A stretch of DNA of 32,917 bases from positions 1 through 32,917 of the forward strand of contig PAZL01000064.1 in the NCBI GenBank assembly GCA_002715485.1, given 5' to 3'. The notes under the pieces were generated by a model, which saw only the letters and a program-made list of their open reading frames with translations, had not been told where the DNA came from and made no database searches. Both the position numbers and the translations under genes were made by a program. This document shows positions 1 to 7,932 of the stretch, piece after piece. Every line of letters starts with the position of its first letter. Position 1 is the stretch's first letter. Origin of the DNA: Aequorivita sp. (GTDB taxonomy: Bacteria > Bacteroidota > Bacteroidia > Flavobacteriales > Flavobacteriaceae).

Positions 1-57
1 CGCTGGATTCAAAATCCAGTTCTTTCGGGAGTGTGGGTTCGATTCCCACCTCGAGTA
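1..57 (+). tRNA. tRNA-Leu (anticodon CAA), 5' part outside window
   Basis: The window opens inside a tRNA. A 5-bp anticodon stem (3-7 with 15-19) encloses a 7-base loop whose anticodon at 10-12 is CAA, reading the leucine codon UUG. A long class II variable arm follows (about 20-32), then a 5-bp T stem (33-37 with 45-49) around a normal TTCGATT loop, the 3' acceptor strand (50-56) and an A discriminator at 57. A long variable arm plus A73 fits leucine. CCA is not encoded (genomic bases are CAA), so a CCA-adding enzyme would be needed. The D arm and 5' acceptor strand lie outside the window. Confidence 0.93.
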
Positions 58-60
58 CAA

Positions 61-90
61 AAGCCCCAACAATTGTTGGGGCTTTTTTTT
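61..90 (+). terminator. Rho-independent terminator after tRNA-Leu
   Basis: A 10-bp perfect stem (61-70 with 75-84, GC-rich core GCCCCAAC/GTTGGGGC) with an AATT loop is followed by a run of T to position 90. It lies three bases after the tRNA 3' end. The remaining sequence to 199 is AT-rich, with no further gene; TATCTTTT (142-149) and TACCTTTA (172-179) are weak -7-like matches ahead of the permease. Confidence 0.92.
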
Positions 91-199
91 ATTTAGATTT
101 TTTCTTTCCTTCGATTAAAATAAGCCTTCAAAATTTAACACTATCTTTTTTATAAAACTTTTCTCAATAATTACCTTTAAATGCACTAATCTAGAGTAG

Positions 200-1930
200 A
201 TGCCAAAAAAACTAAATCAACTTGAAGCCACCGCTATTTGTGGCAATGATATAAGTTCTTCATGTTTATACGTTTCGGCACTTGCTATTTTTTATGCAGG
301 ACAATACGCTTGGATTTCGCTTTTAATGGTTGCTGGAGTCCTTTTTTTATTTCGAAAAATCTATGGCGAAGTTGTAGGAGCCTTACCTTTAAATGGCGGG
401 GCCTACAATGCCCTTTTGAACACTACCAAAAAATCCACAGCCTCTGTAGCTGCGGCTCTAACGGTGCTCTCTTACATGGCTACTGCCGTCCTTTCCGCCA
501 GTGAGGCGGTAAAATACGCACACAGTATTTGGGATGTAATCCCCGTGTTTCCAGTAACTATTGGACTGTTGCTTGTATTTATGGGATTGGTGATTTTAGG
601 AATTGGAGAATCATCAAAAGTAGCGGTATTCATCTTTCTTTTCCACCTTTTCTCTTTGACGCTTCTCTGTAGCTTTTGTGTGTATTATTTGTTCCACAAC
701 GGTTTTGATACCCTCGTCGCAAATTTTAAAATGCCCGTTGGCGGAAGTATTACCATGGCACTCTTTTTTGGCTTTTCCGCGGCGATGCTCGGCATTAGTG
801 GCTTTGAGAGTTCTGCCAATTATGTTGAAGAACAGCAAGCGGGAGTTTTTCCAAAAACCTTACGTAATATGTGGATCGTGGTGAGTATTTTTAATCCGCT
901 TATAGCTTTTCTTGCATTGGGCTTGCTTCCGCAGGAAGTGGTAAACAACAATCAGGATGCATTACTTTCATTTTTGGGCAAAACCTCGGGCGGCCCTTGG
1001 CTTTCATTCTTAATTGGCATAGATGCGGCGTTAGTTTTGAGCGGTGCGGTACTTACATCTTATGTAGGTGTAGGTGGCTTAATGGAACGTATGGCGCTGG
1101 ATCGGGTGCTGCCAAGTTTTTTACTGAAACGAAACAAGAAAAAAAGTCCTTACCTTATTTTTATTTTGTTTTTTACTTTGTGTACGTCCATTCTACTTGT
1201 AACCCACGGAGATTTACCTTCTCTGGCAGGAGTATACACAATTGCTTTTCTTTCAGTAATGGTGCTTTTTGGTATCGGGAATCTTTTGTTAAAATTTAAC
1301 AGAAGAAATCTGCCAAGGCCAGAACGGGCTTCCTATTTAGCCGTTTTTATTGCAATTGTTTCAGTTATCGCAGCTCTTTTGGGCAATATTTTTTTGAATC
1401 CTGAATTTTTGATTACCTTTTTTGAATATTTAGTGCCAACGCTCTTCGTGGTTTTCTTTATGCTTTATCACCATTATATTCTTAAAACCGTACTTCGCTT
1501 TATAGAATATGCCGCTCCAGATAACAACAAATTTTTTAAAAACTGGAAGAAGATAACCACAAAAAAGCTACAACAACTTACCGGCAAACAATTTGTATTT
1601 TTTACCAACAATGACAATGTGGAGACCCTAAACAAAGTGATGCAGTATATAAAACATAATGAACCTACTAAAAGATTAAAAATTGTGGCCGTACTGGACG
1701 AAGGTGTAAAAGTGGCTAACAACCTGAAAAATGATATAAATGTTTTGGACCGTATGTATCCCGAAATCAAAATTCAATTTGTTGAAGAACCCGGTATTTT
1801 CGGCCCTGAAAAAATAAATGAATTGTCAAAGAGGTGGAAAATTCCAATAAACTTTATGTTCATAGGCGCTCCGGGAGAACAGTTCCCCTATAGAGTACAG
1901 CAATTAGGTGAAGTGCGTGTGATTATTTGA
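200..1930 (+). CDS. APC-superfamily amino acid permease with C-terminal cytosolic domain
   Basis: A 576-residue polytopic inner-membrane protein. The first ~440 residues form about 12 hydrophobic helices and begin with the APC hallmark of a glycine/serine-rich broken first helix (ICGNDISSSCLY), then the GGAYNALLN stretch typical of TM2. The substrate is probably an amino acid or related amine; it cannot be named. The last ~130 residues are soluble, alternating hydrophobic beta strands (FVFFT, KIVAVL, IQFVEE, NFMFIGAP) and helices, suggesting a nucleotide-binding or USP-like regulatory domain; this is inference. The ATG start directly precedes the first helix. It lies alone between the tRNA terminator and a convergent gene, so it is probably monocistronic. 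Confidence is high for the family and low for the substrate. Confidence 0.85.
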   Translation: MPKKLNQLEATAICGNDISSSCLYVSALAIFYAGQYAWISLLMVAGVLFLFRKIYGEVVGALPLNGGAYNALLNTTKKSTASVAAALTVLSYMATAVLSASEAVKYAHSIWDVIPVFPVTIGLLLVFMGLVILGIGESSKVAVFIFLFHLFSLTLLCSFCVYYLFHNGFDTLVANFKMPVGGSITMALFFGFSAAMLGISGFESSANYVEEQQAGVFPKTLRNMWIVVSIFNPLIAFLALGLLPQEVVNNNQDALLSFLGKTSGGPWLSFLIGIDAALVLSGAVLTSYVGVGGLMERMALDRVLPSFLLKRNKKKSPYLIFILFFTLCTSILLVTHGDLPSLAGVYTIAFLSVMVLFGIGNLLLKFNRRNLPRPERASYLAVFIAIVSVIAALLGNIFLNPEFLITFFEYLVPTLFVVFFMLYHHYILKTVLRFIEYAAPDNNKFFKNWKKITTKKLQQLTGKQFVFFTNNDNVETLNKVMQYIKHNEPTKRLKIVAVLDEGVKVANNLKNDINVLDRMYPEIKIQFVEEPGIFGPEKINELSKRWKIPINFMFIGAPGEQFPYRVQQLGEVRVII

Positions 1931-1984
1931 ATAAAGGTCTTTCGGCAAAACAATATAAAACAACGAGAAGAACGCAGTGACAAT

Positions 1985-2695
1985 TTAATTTTTTATAAAC
2001 TTTGTTACCCTTCTATTGCCTTCTGAAGTGGTTATTTCAATAAAATACATTCCCTTTGCCAAAGCGGATATGTTGATACTTTCATTGTTTGGAACGATTT
2101 TCATAATACTTTTCCCAGATATGGAATAAATTATCGTTTTTATTATTTGGGCTTCTTCAGATTTTATAAATAGTTTATCGGAAGCGGGGTTTGGATAAAC
2201 CTTTATTTTTTCAGAATTATTTTCAACGGTAGATAATGGCTCTCCAGCGATAAAATCTAGCCAATATCCTAACTGACCTTGCCCAAAATATAAATGTTGG
2301 AGATTATCTGACGAAGAAATTTCTATTTTATAAAAATGTGCTTGATTCAGCGAAAAGTATTCAAAATAGTACAACTCAAAACCATCATGAAATTCTGTTT
2401 CACATTCTTCAGTAGTATCAGAATAATTATAGGGCATCAATTTATCCAATATCTCATCGTATAGAAAATTTCCAGAAAAAGAATTGCAGGCTCCAAAACC
2501 CTCAAAAGACAAATCTTCAAAAATAGTTAATGTTGGGGTTATTGGGGGGTCAATATCTTCAATGTAAAGTGAGCCTCCAAAATCAAATTCCATTTTGTAA
2601 AGATTCCATGTTTTAAAAAGCTCGGGGTCTGGATTTTGTGCAAACGACTGCAGGACTGCAAAAATCGTTAAAAAAAACAGCGTAGTTTTCTTCAT
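1985..2695 (-). CDS. Secreted META-like domain protein with T9SS type A sorting domain
   Basis: A 236-residue protein with an N-terminal signal peptide (residues 1-19, likely cut after SFA). Residues ~25-150 carry a META/HslJ-like layout: W-x-L near the start, a P-x-L-T-I-x-E-D strand, the core GACNSFSGNF, then a T-x-E-C-E segment and an aromatic strand. META domains typically show GCNxxxGxY at this core, so the assignment rests on that motif and strand order. The C-terminus (from YPNPASDKLF, ~residue 165) is a T9SS type A domain ending TKFIKN, which should send the protein to the cell surface or medium. It is paralogous to the truncated protein at 32221-32917. It is transcribed towards the permease. 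Function is unknown. Confidence 0.8.
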   Translation of the reverse strand: MKKTTLFFLTIFAVLQSFAQNPDPELFKTWNLYKMEFDFGGSLYIEDIDPPITPTLTIFEDLSFEGFGACNSFSGNFLYDEILDKLMPYNYSDTTEECETEFHDGFELYYFEYFSLNQAHFYKIEISSSDNLQHLYFGQGQLGYWLDFIAGEPLSTVENNSEKIKVYPNPASDKLFIKSEEAQIIKTIIYSISGKSIMKIVPNNESINISALAKGMYFIEITTSEGNRRVTKFIKN

Positions 2696-2748
2696 AATTG
2701 AAATATTTAGAAATCTAATTAAATATATGAAATTTTACCTACAATCAT

Positions 2749-2756
2749 TATATTTG
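2749..2756 (+). promoter_or_regulatory. Putative -7 box for the HupE/UreJ gene
   Basis: TATATTTG matches the Bacteroidota -7 consensus TAnnTTTG exactly. It lies 28 bp before the ATG at 2785, giving an expected leader of about 20-25 nt. No clear -33 TTTG is seen about 19 bp upstream. Confidence 0.5.
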
Positions 2757-2784
2757 GGCAAACCTTGAAAACCCTATCTCCCCA

Positions 2785-3363
2785 ATGTCTGATTTCTGGT
2801 TGTATTTTAACCTTGGCCTTCACCACGTATTGGACTGGAAGGCTTACGATCACGTTCTCTTTTTAATTGTGCTCTGTGCGGCATATACTTTTTCTTCGTG
2901 GAAAAGGTTGTTGCTTTTGGTGACTATGTTTACCGTTGGACACACTATTTCCCTTCTTTTGGCCAGCTATAATGTGGTAAGTGTTTCAAGTAAGGTTATC
3001 GAGTTTTTGATTCCTGTAACAATTTTAGTTACGGCACTTTTTAATCTATTTACCGCAGGAAAAGAAAAGAAAGTGGAAAAAATGGGCATTTTCTATATTG
3101 TTACCATTTTCTTTGGATTGATTCACGGGCTGGGTTTTGCATCTTTTTTCACGGCATTGCATAACGATGGCGGCATTTTGCCATTGCTGGAATTTGCACT
3201 CGGTATTGAAACCGCGCAAATTATTGTGGTAATCATTATATTAATCATCGCATTTATCTTCCAAACCATCTTCCGCTTCAACAAGCGCGATTGGGTTTTA
3301 GTAGTTTCTTCCTTAGTTATCGGAATGATTATCCCAATGCTCATCAATAATTGGATTTTTTAA
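2785..3363 (+). CDS. HupE/UreJ family membrane protein
   Basis: A 192-residue integral membrane protein with about six helices. The N-terminus holds the family signature of spaced glycine and histidines (residues 11-24, GLHHV...YDHVLFL), followed by a GHTISLLLA helix and a LIHGLGFASFF helix. HupE/UreJ proteins are associated with nickel or cobalt transport for hydrogenase or urease, and the conserved histidines could bind metal. No hydrogenase, urease or nickel-chaperone gene is in the window, so this is an orphan member and its metal is unknown. The ATG at 2785 sits a few residues before the histidine signature. Its own -7 box and divergence from the META-like gene suggest independent transcription. 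Confidence 0.85.
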   Translation: MSDFWLYFNLGLHHVLDWKAYDHVLFLIVLCAAYTFSSWKRLLLLVTMFTVGHTISLLLASYNVVSVSSKVIEFLIPVTILVTALFNLFTAGKEKKVEKMGIFYIVTIFFGLIHGLGFASFFTALHNDGGILPLLEFALGIETAQIIVVIIILIIAFIFQTIFRFNKRDWVLVVSSLVIGMIIPMLINNWIF

Positions 3364-3458
3364 ATTCAGAAAAGCATAACTTCAGAAAAATAATACTTAA
3401 GATTTTTTTAAATACATCTTCCCTTCTACTCATTTGGCAATAACTTAACAACATTTTT

Positions 3459-3490
3459 TTTGGCAGTGGCGTAACTTCAAAGTAATTTCG
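3459..3490 (+). promoter_or_regulatory. Putative promoter of the dCMP deaminase-protease operon
   Basis: A TTTG at 3459-3462 is followed after 20 bp by TAATTTCG at 3483-3490, one base off the TAnnTTTG consensus. Transcription would start near 3495, about 12 nt before the ATG at 3507. Both elements and the spacing fit the Bacteroidota housekeeping promoter. Confidence 0.6.
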
Positions 3491-3506
3491 CTACCTATAT
3501 AATAGT

Positions 3507-3941
3507 ATGAAGGACAGCAAACAACGCAAGTATGATATTGCGTATCTACGGATGGCCCAAGAATGGAGCAAGCTTTCTTATTGTAAGCGAAGACAGGTTG
3601 GCGCACTTATTGTAAAAGATAAAATGATCATCAGTGATGGTTACAACGGCACTCCCACAGGTTTTGAAAACATTTGCGAAGATGAAGAAGGATACACCAA
3701 GTGGTATGTGCTTCATGCAGAAGCAAATGCAATTTTAAAAGTAGCTTCAAGTACGCAGGCCTGTCAAGGAGCAACACTTTACATAACAATGTCGCCTTGC
3801 AAGGAGTGTAGCAAATTGATACACCAAGCGGGTATAAAAAGAATGGTTTATCACAATGAATATAAAGACAACTCCGGCATAGCCTTTTTAGAAAAAGCGG
3901 GAGTAACCATACAGCACATTACAGATTTGGATTTAGAATAA
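3507..3941 (+). CDS. dCMP deaminase (ComEB-like cytidine/deoxycytidylate deaminase)
   Basis: A 144-residue cytosolic enzyme, a typical length for dCMP deaminases, predicted to convert dCMP to dUMP for dTMP synthesis. The zinc site is complete: H70-A71-E72 (HAEANA, with the catalytic glutamate) and P97-C98-x-x-C101 (PCKEC). The N-terminal RRQVGALIV and DGYNGTPTGFENIC segments match the nucleotide-binding part of the family. The insertion between these blocks is shorter than in enterobacterial forms and lacks extra zinc ligands. The last base of its TAA stop is the first base of the next ATG, so translation of the protease is probably coupled. Pathway context: dUTPase, which also makes dUMP, is encoded at 16052. 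Confidence 0.9.
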   Translation: MKDSKQRKYDIAYLRMAQEWSKLSYCKRRQVGALIVKDKMIISDGYNGTPTGFENICEDEEGYTKWYVLHAEANAILKVASSTQACQGATLYITMSPCKECSKLIHQAGIKRMVYHNEYKDNSGIAFLEKAGVTIQHITDLDLE

Positions 3942-5542
3942 TGGGAAATCAAAAAAAATACTTGCCCCTATGGATTGGACTGGCACTGGCCGCAGGTGTT
4001 TTTATTGGATCAAAACTAAATTTCAACGATAACACCGAAAAAATTTTTGCTACAAATTCCAAGAAAGATAAGCTTAACCGGCTCATAGATTATATAGATT
4101 ATGAATATGTTGACAATGTTAACACCGATAGTATTGTTGATGTTACAGTAAACGGAATTCTTGAAAACCTCGACCCACATTCCGTATATATTCCTAAAAG
4201 CGAGTACCAGCACAATGCCGATGATATGCGCGGCGCTTTTACAGGCATTGGGGTTAGTTTCTATATCTATAAAGACACCATAGCCGTAATCCGTTCCATT
4301 GAAGGTGGGCCCGCCGAAAAAGCAGGTATAAAGGGGGGTGATAGAATTCTCTATGCCGATGGCAAAAAACTTTTTGGCGAATTGGTAAATCGCGATAGCA
4401 TTTCAAATTATTTAAAAGGCGAAATAAACAGCAAAGTAGCTTTGGATGTTTACCGCCCTAGCGAAAAAAAAATATTGGAGTTAAAAGTTAGAAGAAAACA
4501 AGTGCCGCTTGTTAGTGTGGATGCATCCTATAAACTGGATGATGATTTGGGCTATATTAAAATCAACCGCTTTTCCGAAACCACTTTTAAGGAATTTGAA
4601 TCTGCACTGGATAAACTTAAAGACCAAGGTGTCAAAAAACTGGTTTTGGATCTTCGCAATAATCCGGGAGGATACATTTCAACCGCAGAACGTGTGGTAG
4701 ATGAATTTTTGGAAGATGACAAATTAGTGCTCATCACAAAAAATAAAAGTGGCGATATAAACAAATCCTACGCGACCCGTCGTGGCGATTTTGAGCACGG
4801 AAAGTTATACGTGTTAATTAATGAGAATTCTGCTTCTGCCAGTGAGATTGTAGCCGGTGCATTACAGGATAACGACAAAGGAACCATTATAGGCCGCCGC
4901 TCTTTCGGGAAAGGATTGGTGCAGCGTGAAATGTCTCTGGGTGATGGCAGCGCGGTGCGATTAACAATTGCCCGCTACTATACGCCAACTGGCCGTTCCA
5001 TTCAGCGTCCTTATGGAAATGGTAATGACACCTATTATAGTGATTACGAAAAACGCTACCGCAATGGCGAGTTAATCCATGCAGACAGCATAAAAGTAGC
5101 CGATTCACTGAAATATAAAACACCCAAAGGAAAAGTAGTTTATGGTGGCGGTGGAATTATTCCGGATGTTTTTGTTCCGAAAGATACGAGCGTTGAGAAT
5201 GAGACCCTTCAATATGTTTCCAGAAGTGGCTTTATGAGCTATTTCATTTTTGAATACCTTGAAAAAAACCGAGCTGTTTTTAAAGGAATGCAATTTGAGG
5301 ATTTCAGAAAAAACTTCACCGTGAACGATACGCTCTCCAAAGAATTTATTGAATACGCCAAGTTTAACGAAGCGCAAATAGACCTTTCTAACTACACCGA
5401 AGAGTTAAAAAGAACACTAAAAGCAAACATTGCCCAGCAGCTTTTTGGGCCAAATGAGTATGAAATTATTCTTAACGAAAATGACCCTATGCTCCTAAAA
5501 GTTTTGGAGCTGGAGGCCAATAACCATTTGGAAAAAAATTAA
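3941..5542 (+). CDS. S41 family C-terminal processing peptidase (CtpA/Tsp-like)
   Basis: A 533-residue periplasmic serine protease anchored by an N-terminal signal/membrane segment (residues ~8-24). A helical region with the DPHSVYIP signature (78-85) precedes a PDZ domain (~95-180, GIGVSFYI...IEGGPAEKAGI). The S41 core follows, with LDLRNNPGG at 236-244, the nucleophile Ser299 in the NSASASE block, Asp310, and the general-base Lys324 in SFGKG; these spacings equal those of the E. coli Tsp Ser-Lys dyad. A C-terminal extension of ~130 residues follows the core. Such proteases trim or degrade envelope proteins recognised by their C-termini. The gene overlaps the deaminase stop by one base and ends eight bases from the convergent small membrane protein gene. 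Confidence 0.92.
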   Translation: MGNQKKYLPLWIGLALAAGVFIGSKLNFNDNTEKIFATNSKKDKLNRLIDYIDYEYVDNVNTDSIVDVTVNGILENLDPHSVYIPKSEYQHNADDMRGAFTGIGVSFYIYKDTIAVIRSIEGGPAEKAGIKGGDRILYADGKKLFGELVNRDSISNYLKGEINSKVALDVYRPSEKKILELKVRRKQVPLVSVDASYKLDDDLGYIKINRFSETTFKEFESALDKLKDQGVKKLVLDLRNNPGGYISTAERVVDEFLEDDKLVLITKNKSGDINKSYATRRGDFEHGKLYVLINENSASASEIVAGALQDNDKGTIIGRRSFGKGLVQREMSLGDGSAVRLTIARYYTPTGRSIQRPYGNGNDTYYSDYEKRYRNGELIHADSIKVADSLKYKTPKGKVVYGGGGIIPDVFVPKDTSVENETLQYVSRSGFMSYFIFEYLEKNRAVFKGMQFEDFRKNFTVNDTLSKEFIEYAKFNEAQIDLSNYTEELKRTLKANIAQQLFGPNEYEIILNENDPMLLKVLELEANNHLEKN

Positions 5543-5549
5543 AGGCCTA

Positions 5550-5747
5550 CTACTTCTTAGTGCGTGCAGCAATGTTCTTGGAAATTAACAATATGCCCAG
5601 CATTAAAATTGCACAAAGACCTGCCAAGATACTAATTGCGGCTACGGCACTGTCTCCTTCAAATAAATTGCCGAAATCTAATTTAGTAGCATTAAAAATT
5701 ACCAATCCTGTGGCTAAGGCTATCAAAATGTAAATAAGTATTTTCAT
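5550..5747 (-). CDS. Small two-helix membrane protein, unknown function
   Basis: A 65-residue protein with two hydrophobic segments (about residues 2-20 and 34-56), separated by an acidic loop with DFGNLFEGDS. The C-terminus is basic (RTKK), suggesting both ends are cytosolic. I do not recognise a family. It starts six bases after the MarC-family gene stop on the same strand, so it is almost certainly co-transcribed and may act with it. The ATG at 5747 is followed at once by a hydrophobic segment. Confidence that it is a real gene is good because of the operon spacing and clean membrane topology. Confidence 0.7.
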   Translation of the reverse strand: MKILIYILIALATGLVIFNATKLDFGNLFEGDSAVAAISILAGLCAILMLGILLISKNIAARTKK

Positions 5748-5753
5748 TATAAA

Positions 5754-6335
5754 TTAATTAAACAATTCTTGAATATTTGAAGTGAAGAGCTTCACTGCAA
5801 TCGCCAGCAAAATTACACCAAATATTTTTTGGATTACCGCAATTCCGTTCTTTCCCAGAAAACGTTGCAATTTGCCTGATGTTTTAAGAACTACAAAAAT
5901 AATTACAATGTTTACCAATATTGCAACAATTATATTTTGAATAGCATATTCTGCACGTAGCGAAAGCAATGTGGTCAAACTTCCGGGTCCTGCCAATAGC
6001 GGAAATGCCAATGGAAATATAGATGCCAAATCTGGACTTGCATCTGCTTCTTTAAAAAGCGTAACACCCAAGATCATTTCCAGCGCAATGAAGAAAAGTA
6101 TAAGCGCACCCGCCACCGCAAACTCATTAACATTTACACCAATCAATTTTAAGATACTTTCTCCCAAAAAAAGAAAAACAATCATCACTATGGCGGCAAT
6201 TATAGAAGCCTTGCCCGAATTAATATGTCCTGCCTTTTCGCGCAGCCCAATTATAATAGGAATATTTCCTATTATATCTATTACCGCAAAAAGAACCATA
6301 GTAGCCGTAACTATTTCCTTAAAATTTAAAACCAT
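5754..6335 (-). CDS. MarC family integral membrane protein
   Basis: A 193-residue protein with six predicted helices, the normal size for the MarC (UPF0056) family. Matching segments include the N-terminal VLFAVIDIIGNIPI helix and the FPLAFPLLAGPGSLTTLLSL segment, a strongly conserved block of this family. MarC was once linked to antibiotic resistance but that was not upheld; its substrate is not established. The frame could begin at GTG 6338, but the ATG at 6335 is the preferred start. A -7 box lies at 6355-6362. It heads a two-gene unit with the 65-residue membrane protein and diverges from the DUF3109 gene. Confidence 0.9.
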   Translation of the reverse strand: MVLNFKEIVTATMVLFAVIDIIGNIPIIIGLREKAGHINSGKASIIAAIVMIVFLFLGESILKLIGVNVNEFAVAGALILFFIALEMILGVTLFKEADASPDLASIFPLAFPLLAGPGSLTTLLSLRAEYAIQNIIVAILVNIVIIFVVLKTSGKLQRFLGKNGIAVIQKIFGVILLAIAVKLFTSNIQELFN

Positions 6336-6354
6336 CACATTTTTTTTGAGGGCG

Positions 6355-6362
6355 CAAAATTA
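6355..6362 (-). promoter_or_regulatory. Putative -7 box for the MarC-family gene
   Basis: On the minus strand this reads TAATTTTG, an exact TAnnTTTG match, 20 bp before the ATG at 6335. A weak TTAG lies 19 bp upstream at the -33 position. Confidence 0.55.
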
Positions 6363-6441
6363 GACAATTAAATTTGATGCCCTAACCTTATCTATCGTTA
6401 ATAAAAGTATAATTTCTATTACGTACAATAAGTAAAGAAAC

Positions 6442-6449
6442 TATATTTG
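6442..6449 (+). promoter_or_regulatory. Putative -7 box, probably driving a leaderless mRNA
   Basis: TATATTTG is an exact -7 match and ends only four bases before the ATG at 6454. Since transcription usually starts 3-7 bases after this box, the mRNA would begin at or next to the start codon. A degenerate TTAC sits 19 bp upstream. Confidence 0.6.
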
Positions 6450-6453
6450 CCGC

Positions 6454-7017
6454 ATGTTTCAACTGGGAAAAACAATCGTTTCTGAAGACATTATCGAAAA
6501 AGATTTTGTGTGCAACCTCAATGCGTGCAAGGGGGCGTGTTGTATTGAAGGCGAAGCGGGTGCTCCTGTCACTGAAGAAGAAGTAGCAATTCTTAAGGAA
6601 ATATACCCCAAAGTGAAACCTTTTCTTCGCCCAGAAGGGATTGCTGCCATTGAACAACAAGGCACGTACATCAAAACTGATCTTGATGAATTGGAAACTC
6701 CGTTAGTTGAAGGTAAAGAATGTGCTTACGTGACCTTTACAGATAAAGGCATTGCTAGTTGCGGAATTGAAGATGCATTTAATGCTGGCTCTATAGATTT
6801 TAGGAAACCAATATCTTGCCACCTCTACCCTGTTCGCGTTCAGGATTATAGTGAGTTTTCCGCAGTAAACTACCACCGCTGGCCTATTTGTGACGATGCC
6901 TGTACCTTGGGCAAAGAATTGCAAGTGCCCGTTTACAAATTTGTAAAAACGGCCCTTATCCGAAAGTTTGGTGAAAATTGGTACACAGCGCTCGAAAAAC
7001 TGGCTTCGGAAATGTAG
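6454..7017 (+). CDS. DUF3109 family cysteine-rich protein
   Basis: A 187-residue cytosolic protein matching the DUF3109 family, related to YkgJ-type CxxCxxCC proteins. The N-terminus carries C20, C25, C29 and C30 (CNLNACKGACC). More cysteines follow in KECAYVTF, ASCGIEDAF, PISCHLYPVR and WPICDDAC. The pattern suggests a zinc or iron-sulfur site, but no biochemical role is established for the family. No signal peptide is seen. The start is fixed by a -7 box four bases upstream. It diverges from the MarC-family gene; no functional partner is evident nearby. Confidence 0.88.
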   Translation: MFQLGKTIVSEDIIEKDFVCNLNACKGACCIEGEAGAPVTEEEVAILKEIYPKVKPFLRPEGIAAIEQQGTYIKTDLDELETPLVEGKECAYVTFTDKGIASCGIEDAFNAGSIDFRKPISCHLYPVRVQDYSEFSAVNYHRWPICDDACTLGKELQVPVYKFVKTALIRKFGENWYTALEKLASEM

Positions 7018-7120
7018 TTATCAAAACATCTTCTTCATTTTAATCACTGCTTATTTTACTGATATTGATTATATTAGTGCTGCAATTCAACAAATTATTC
7101 ACTAACTAAAATTTTCAATT

Positions 7121-7723
7121 ATGAAAAAGTATGTACTGGCTTTATTTGTTTTTTCGGTTTTATTAAGCTGTAAGGACAATCCCGTGAGCAAAAAAATTAA
7201 GGAAACCAAGGATGCTGTTTCCAATTCTACCAATGCGGTACAGGAAATGACCAAAATGCAGGATGATATTAAAGAACTTCAGGAAACTACACCACTAACA
7301 AATGAAGAATTAAAATCTTGGCTTCCCGAAGAAGTAGAAGGAATGAAACGCATAAGCTATAAGGCAGGGCAAGCAGGAATGATGAATATATCCTCCATTG
7401 AAGCCGCTTATGCTAATGAAGACAAATCAAAAAAGTTTTCCATAAGCATTATTGATGGCGCCGGCCAAGTGGGCGCAGCTGCAACGGCAGGTATCAGGAT
7501 GGTAATGTCGCAAGATTTTGAAGAGGAAGATGAAAACGGATCCCGAAGAACGGTTACCAAAAATGGCAAAAAAGCCATTGAGGAGTATCGAACTGGCAAC
7601 AATAAAAGTAAGATCCAACTTATGGAAGGCAACCGCTTCTATCTGGAAGCAAACGGAACCAATATGGATTTAGACGAAACTTGGGATGCTATCGAAGATC
7701 TAGACATTGAAAAACTGGGATAA
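7121..7723 (+). CDS. Predicted lipoprotein, unknown function
   Basis: A 200-residue protein with a lipoprotein signal: a hydrophobic segment ending LLSC, with the modified cysteine at 17. A short charged, helical region (residues ~22-55, possibly coiled coil) precedes a compact alpha/beta domain containing ISYKAGQAGMMNISSIEAAY and SIIDGAGQVGAAATAGI. The residues after the cysteine (KDN) only loosely resemble the K-(D/E)-(D/E) surface-export signal described in some Bacteroidota, so inner- or outer-leaflet placement is undecided. I do not recognise the domain. It has its own terminator at 7748-7778 and looks monocistronic. Confidence 0.75.
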   Translation: MKKYVLALFVFSVLLSCKDNPVSKKIKETKDAVSNSTNAVQEMTKMQDDIKELQETTPLTNEELKSWLPEEVEGMKRISYKAGQAGMMNISSIEAAYANEDKSKKFSISIIDGAGQVGAAATAGIRMVMSQDFEEEDENGSRRTVTKNGKKAIEEYRTGNNKSKIQLMEGNRFYLEANGTNMDLDETWDAIEDLDIEKLG

Positions 7724-7747
7724 AGAACCCAATTTTTAATAAGAATG

Positions 7748-7778
7748 AAGCCGAAAACACAGTAGTTTTCGGCTTTTT
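7748..7778 (+). terminator. Rho-independent terminator after the lipoprotein gene
   Basis: An 11-bp perfect stem (7748-7758 with 7765-7775, AAGCCGAAAAC/GTTTTCGGCTT) with a six-base loop and a T run, 24 bp past the stop codon. The remaining gap to 7932 holds only a possible -7 box. Confidence 0.9.
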
Positions 7779-7842
7779 CATGGATGTTACATCTGTTATA
7801 GGGATTGGTACAATAATTATAATGCTTCCTGAAATGTCAACT

Positions 7843-7850
7843 TAGATTTG
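7843..7850 (+). promoter_or_regulatory. Putative -7 box for the T9SS protein at 7933
   Basis: TAGATTTG is an exact TAnnTTTG match, 82 bp before the ATG, implying a leader of about 75 nt. No convincing -33 element is seen. Confidence 0.4.
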
Positions 7851-7932
7851 TCTTAAGTTTTTAAATCACTCATTAGTAAACTCCTCGATTATAAAGTGAA
7901 ATAAACAAGTATTAATTAAAAAACATGTAATC

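Noticed and set aside
3941-5542. Competence operon, from the ComEB-like name of the upstream gene
   Set aside because: The deaminase is a nucleotide-metabolism enzyme and no ComEA or ComEC gene is nearby.
6336-6338. GTG start for the MarC-family protein
   Set aside because: An ATG follows immediately at 6335; both are possible but ATG is preferred. The ATG at 6340 is out of frame.
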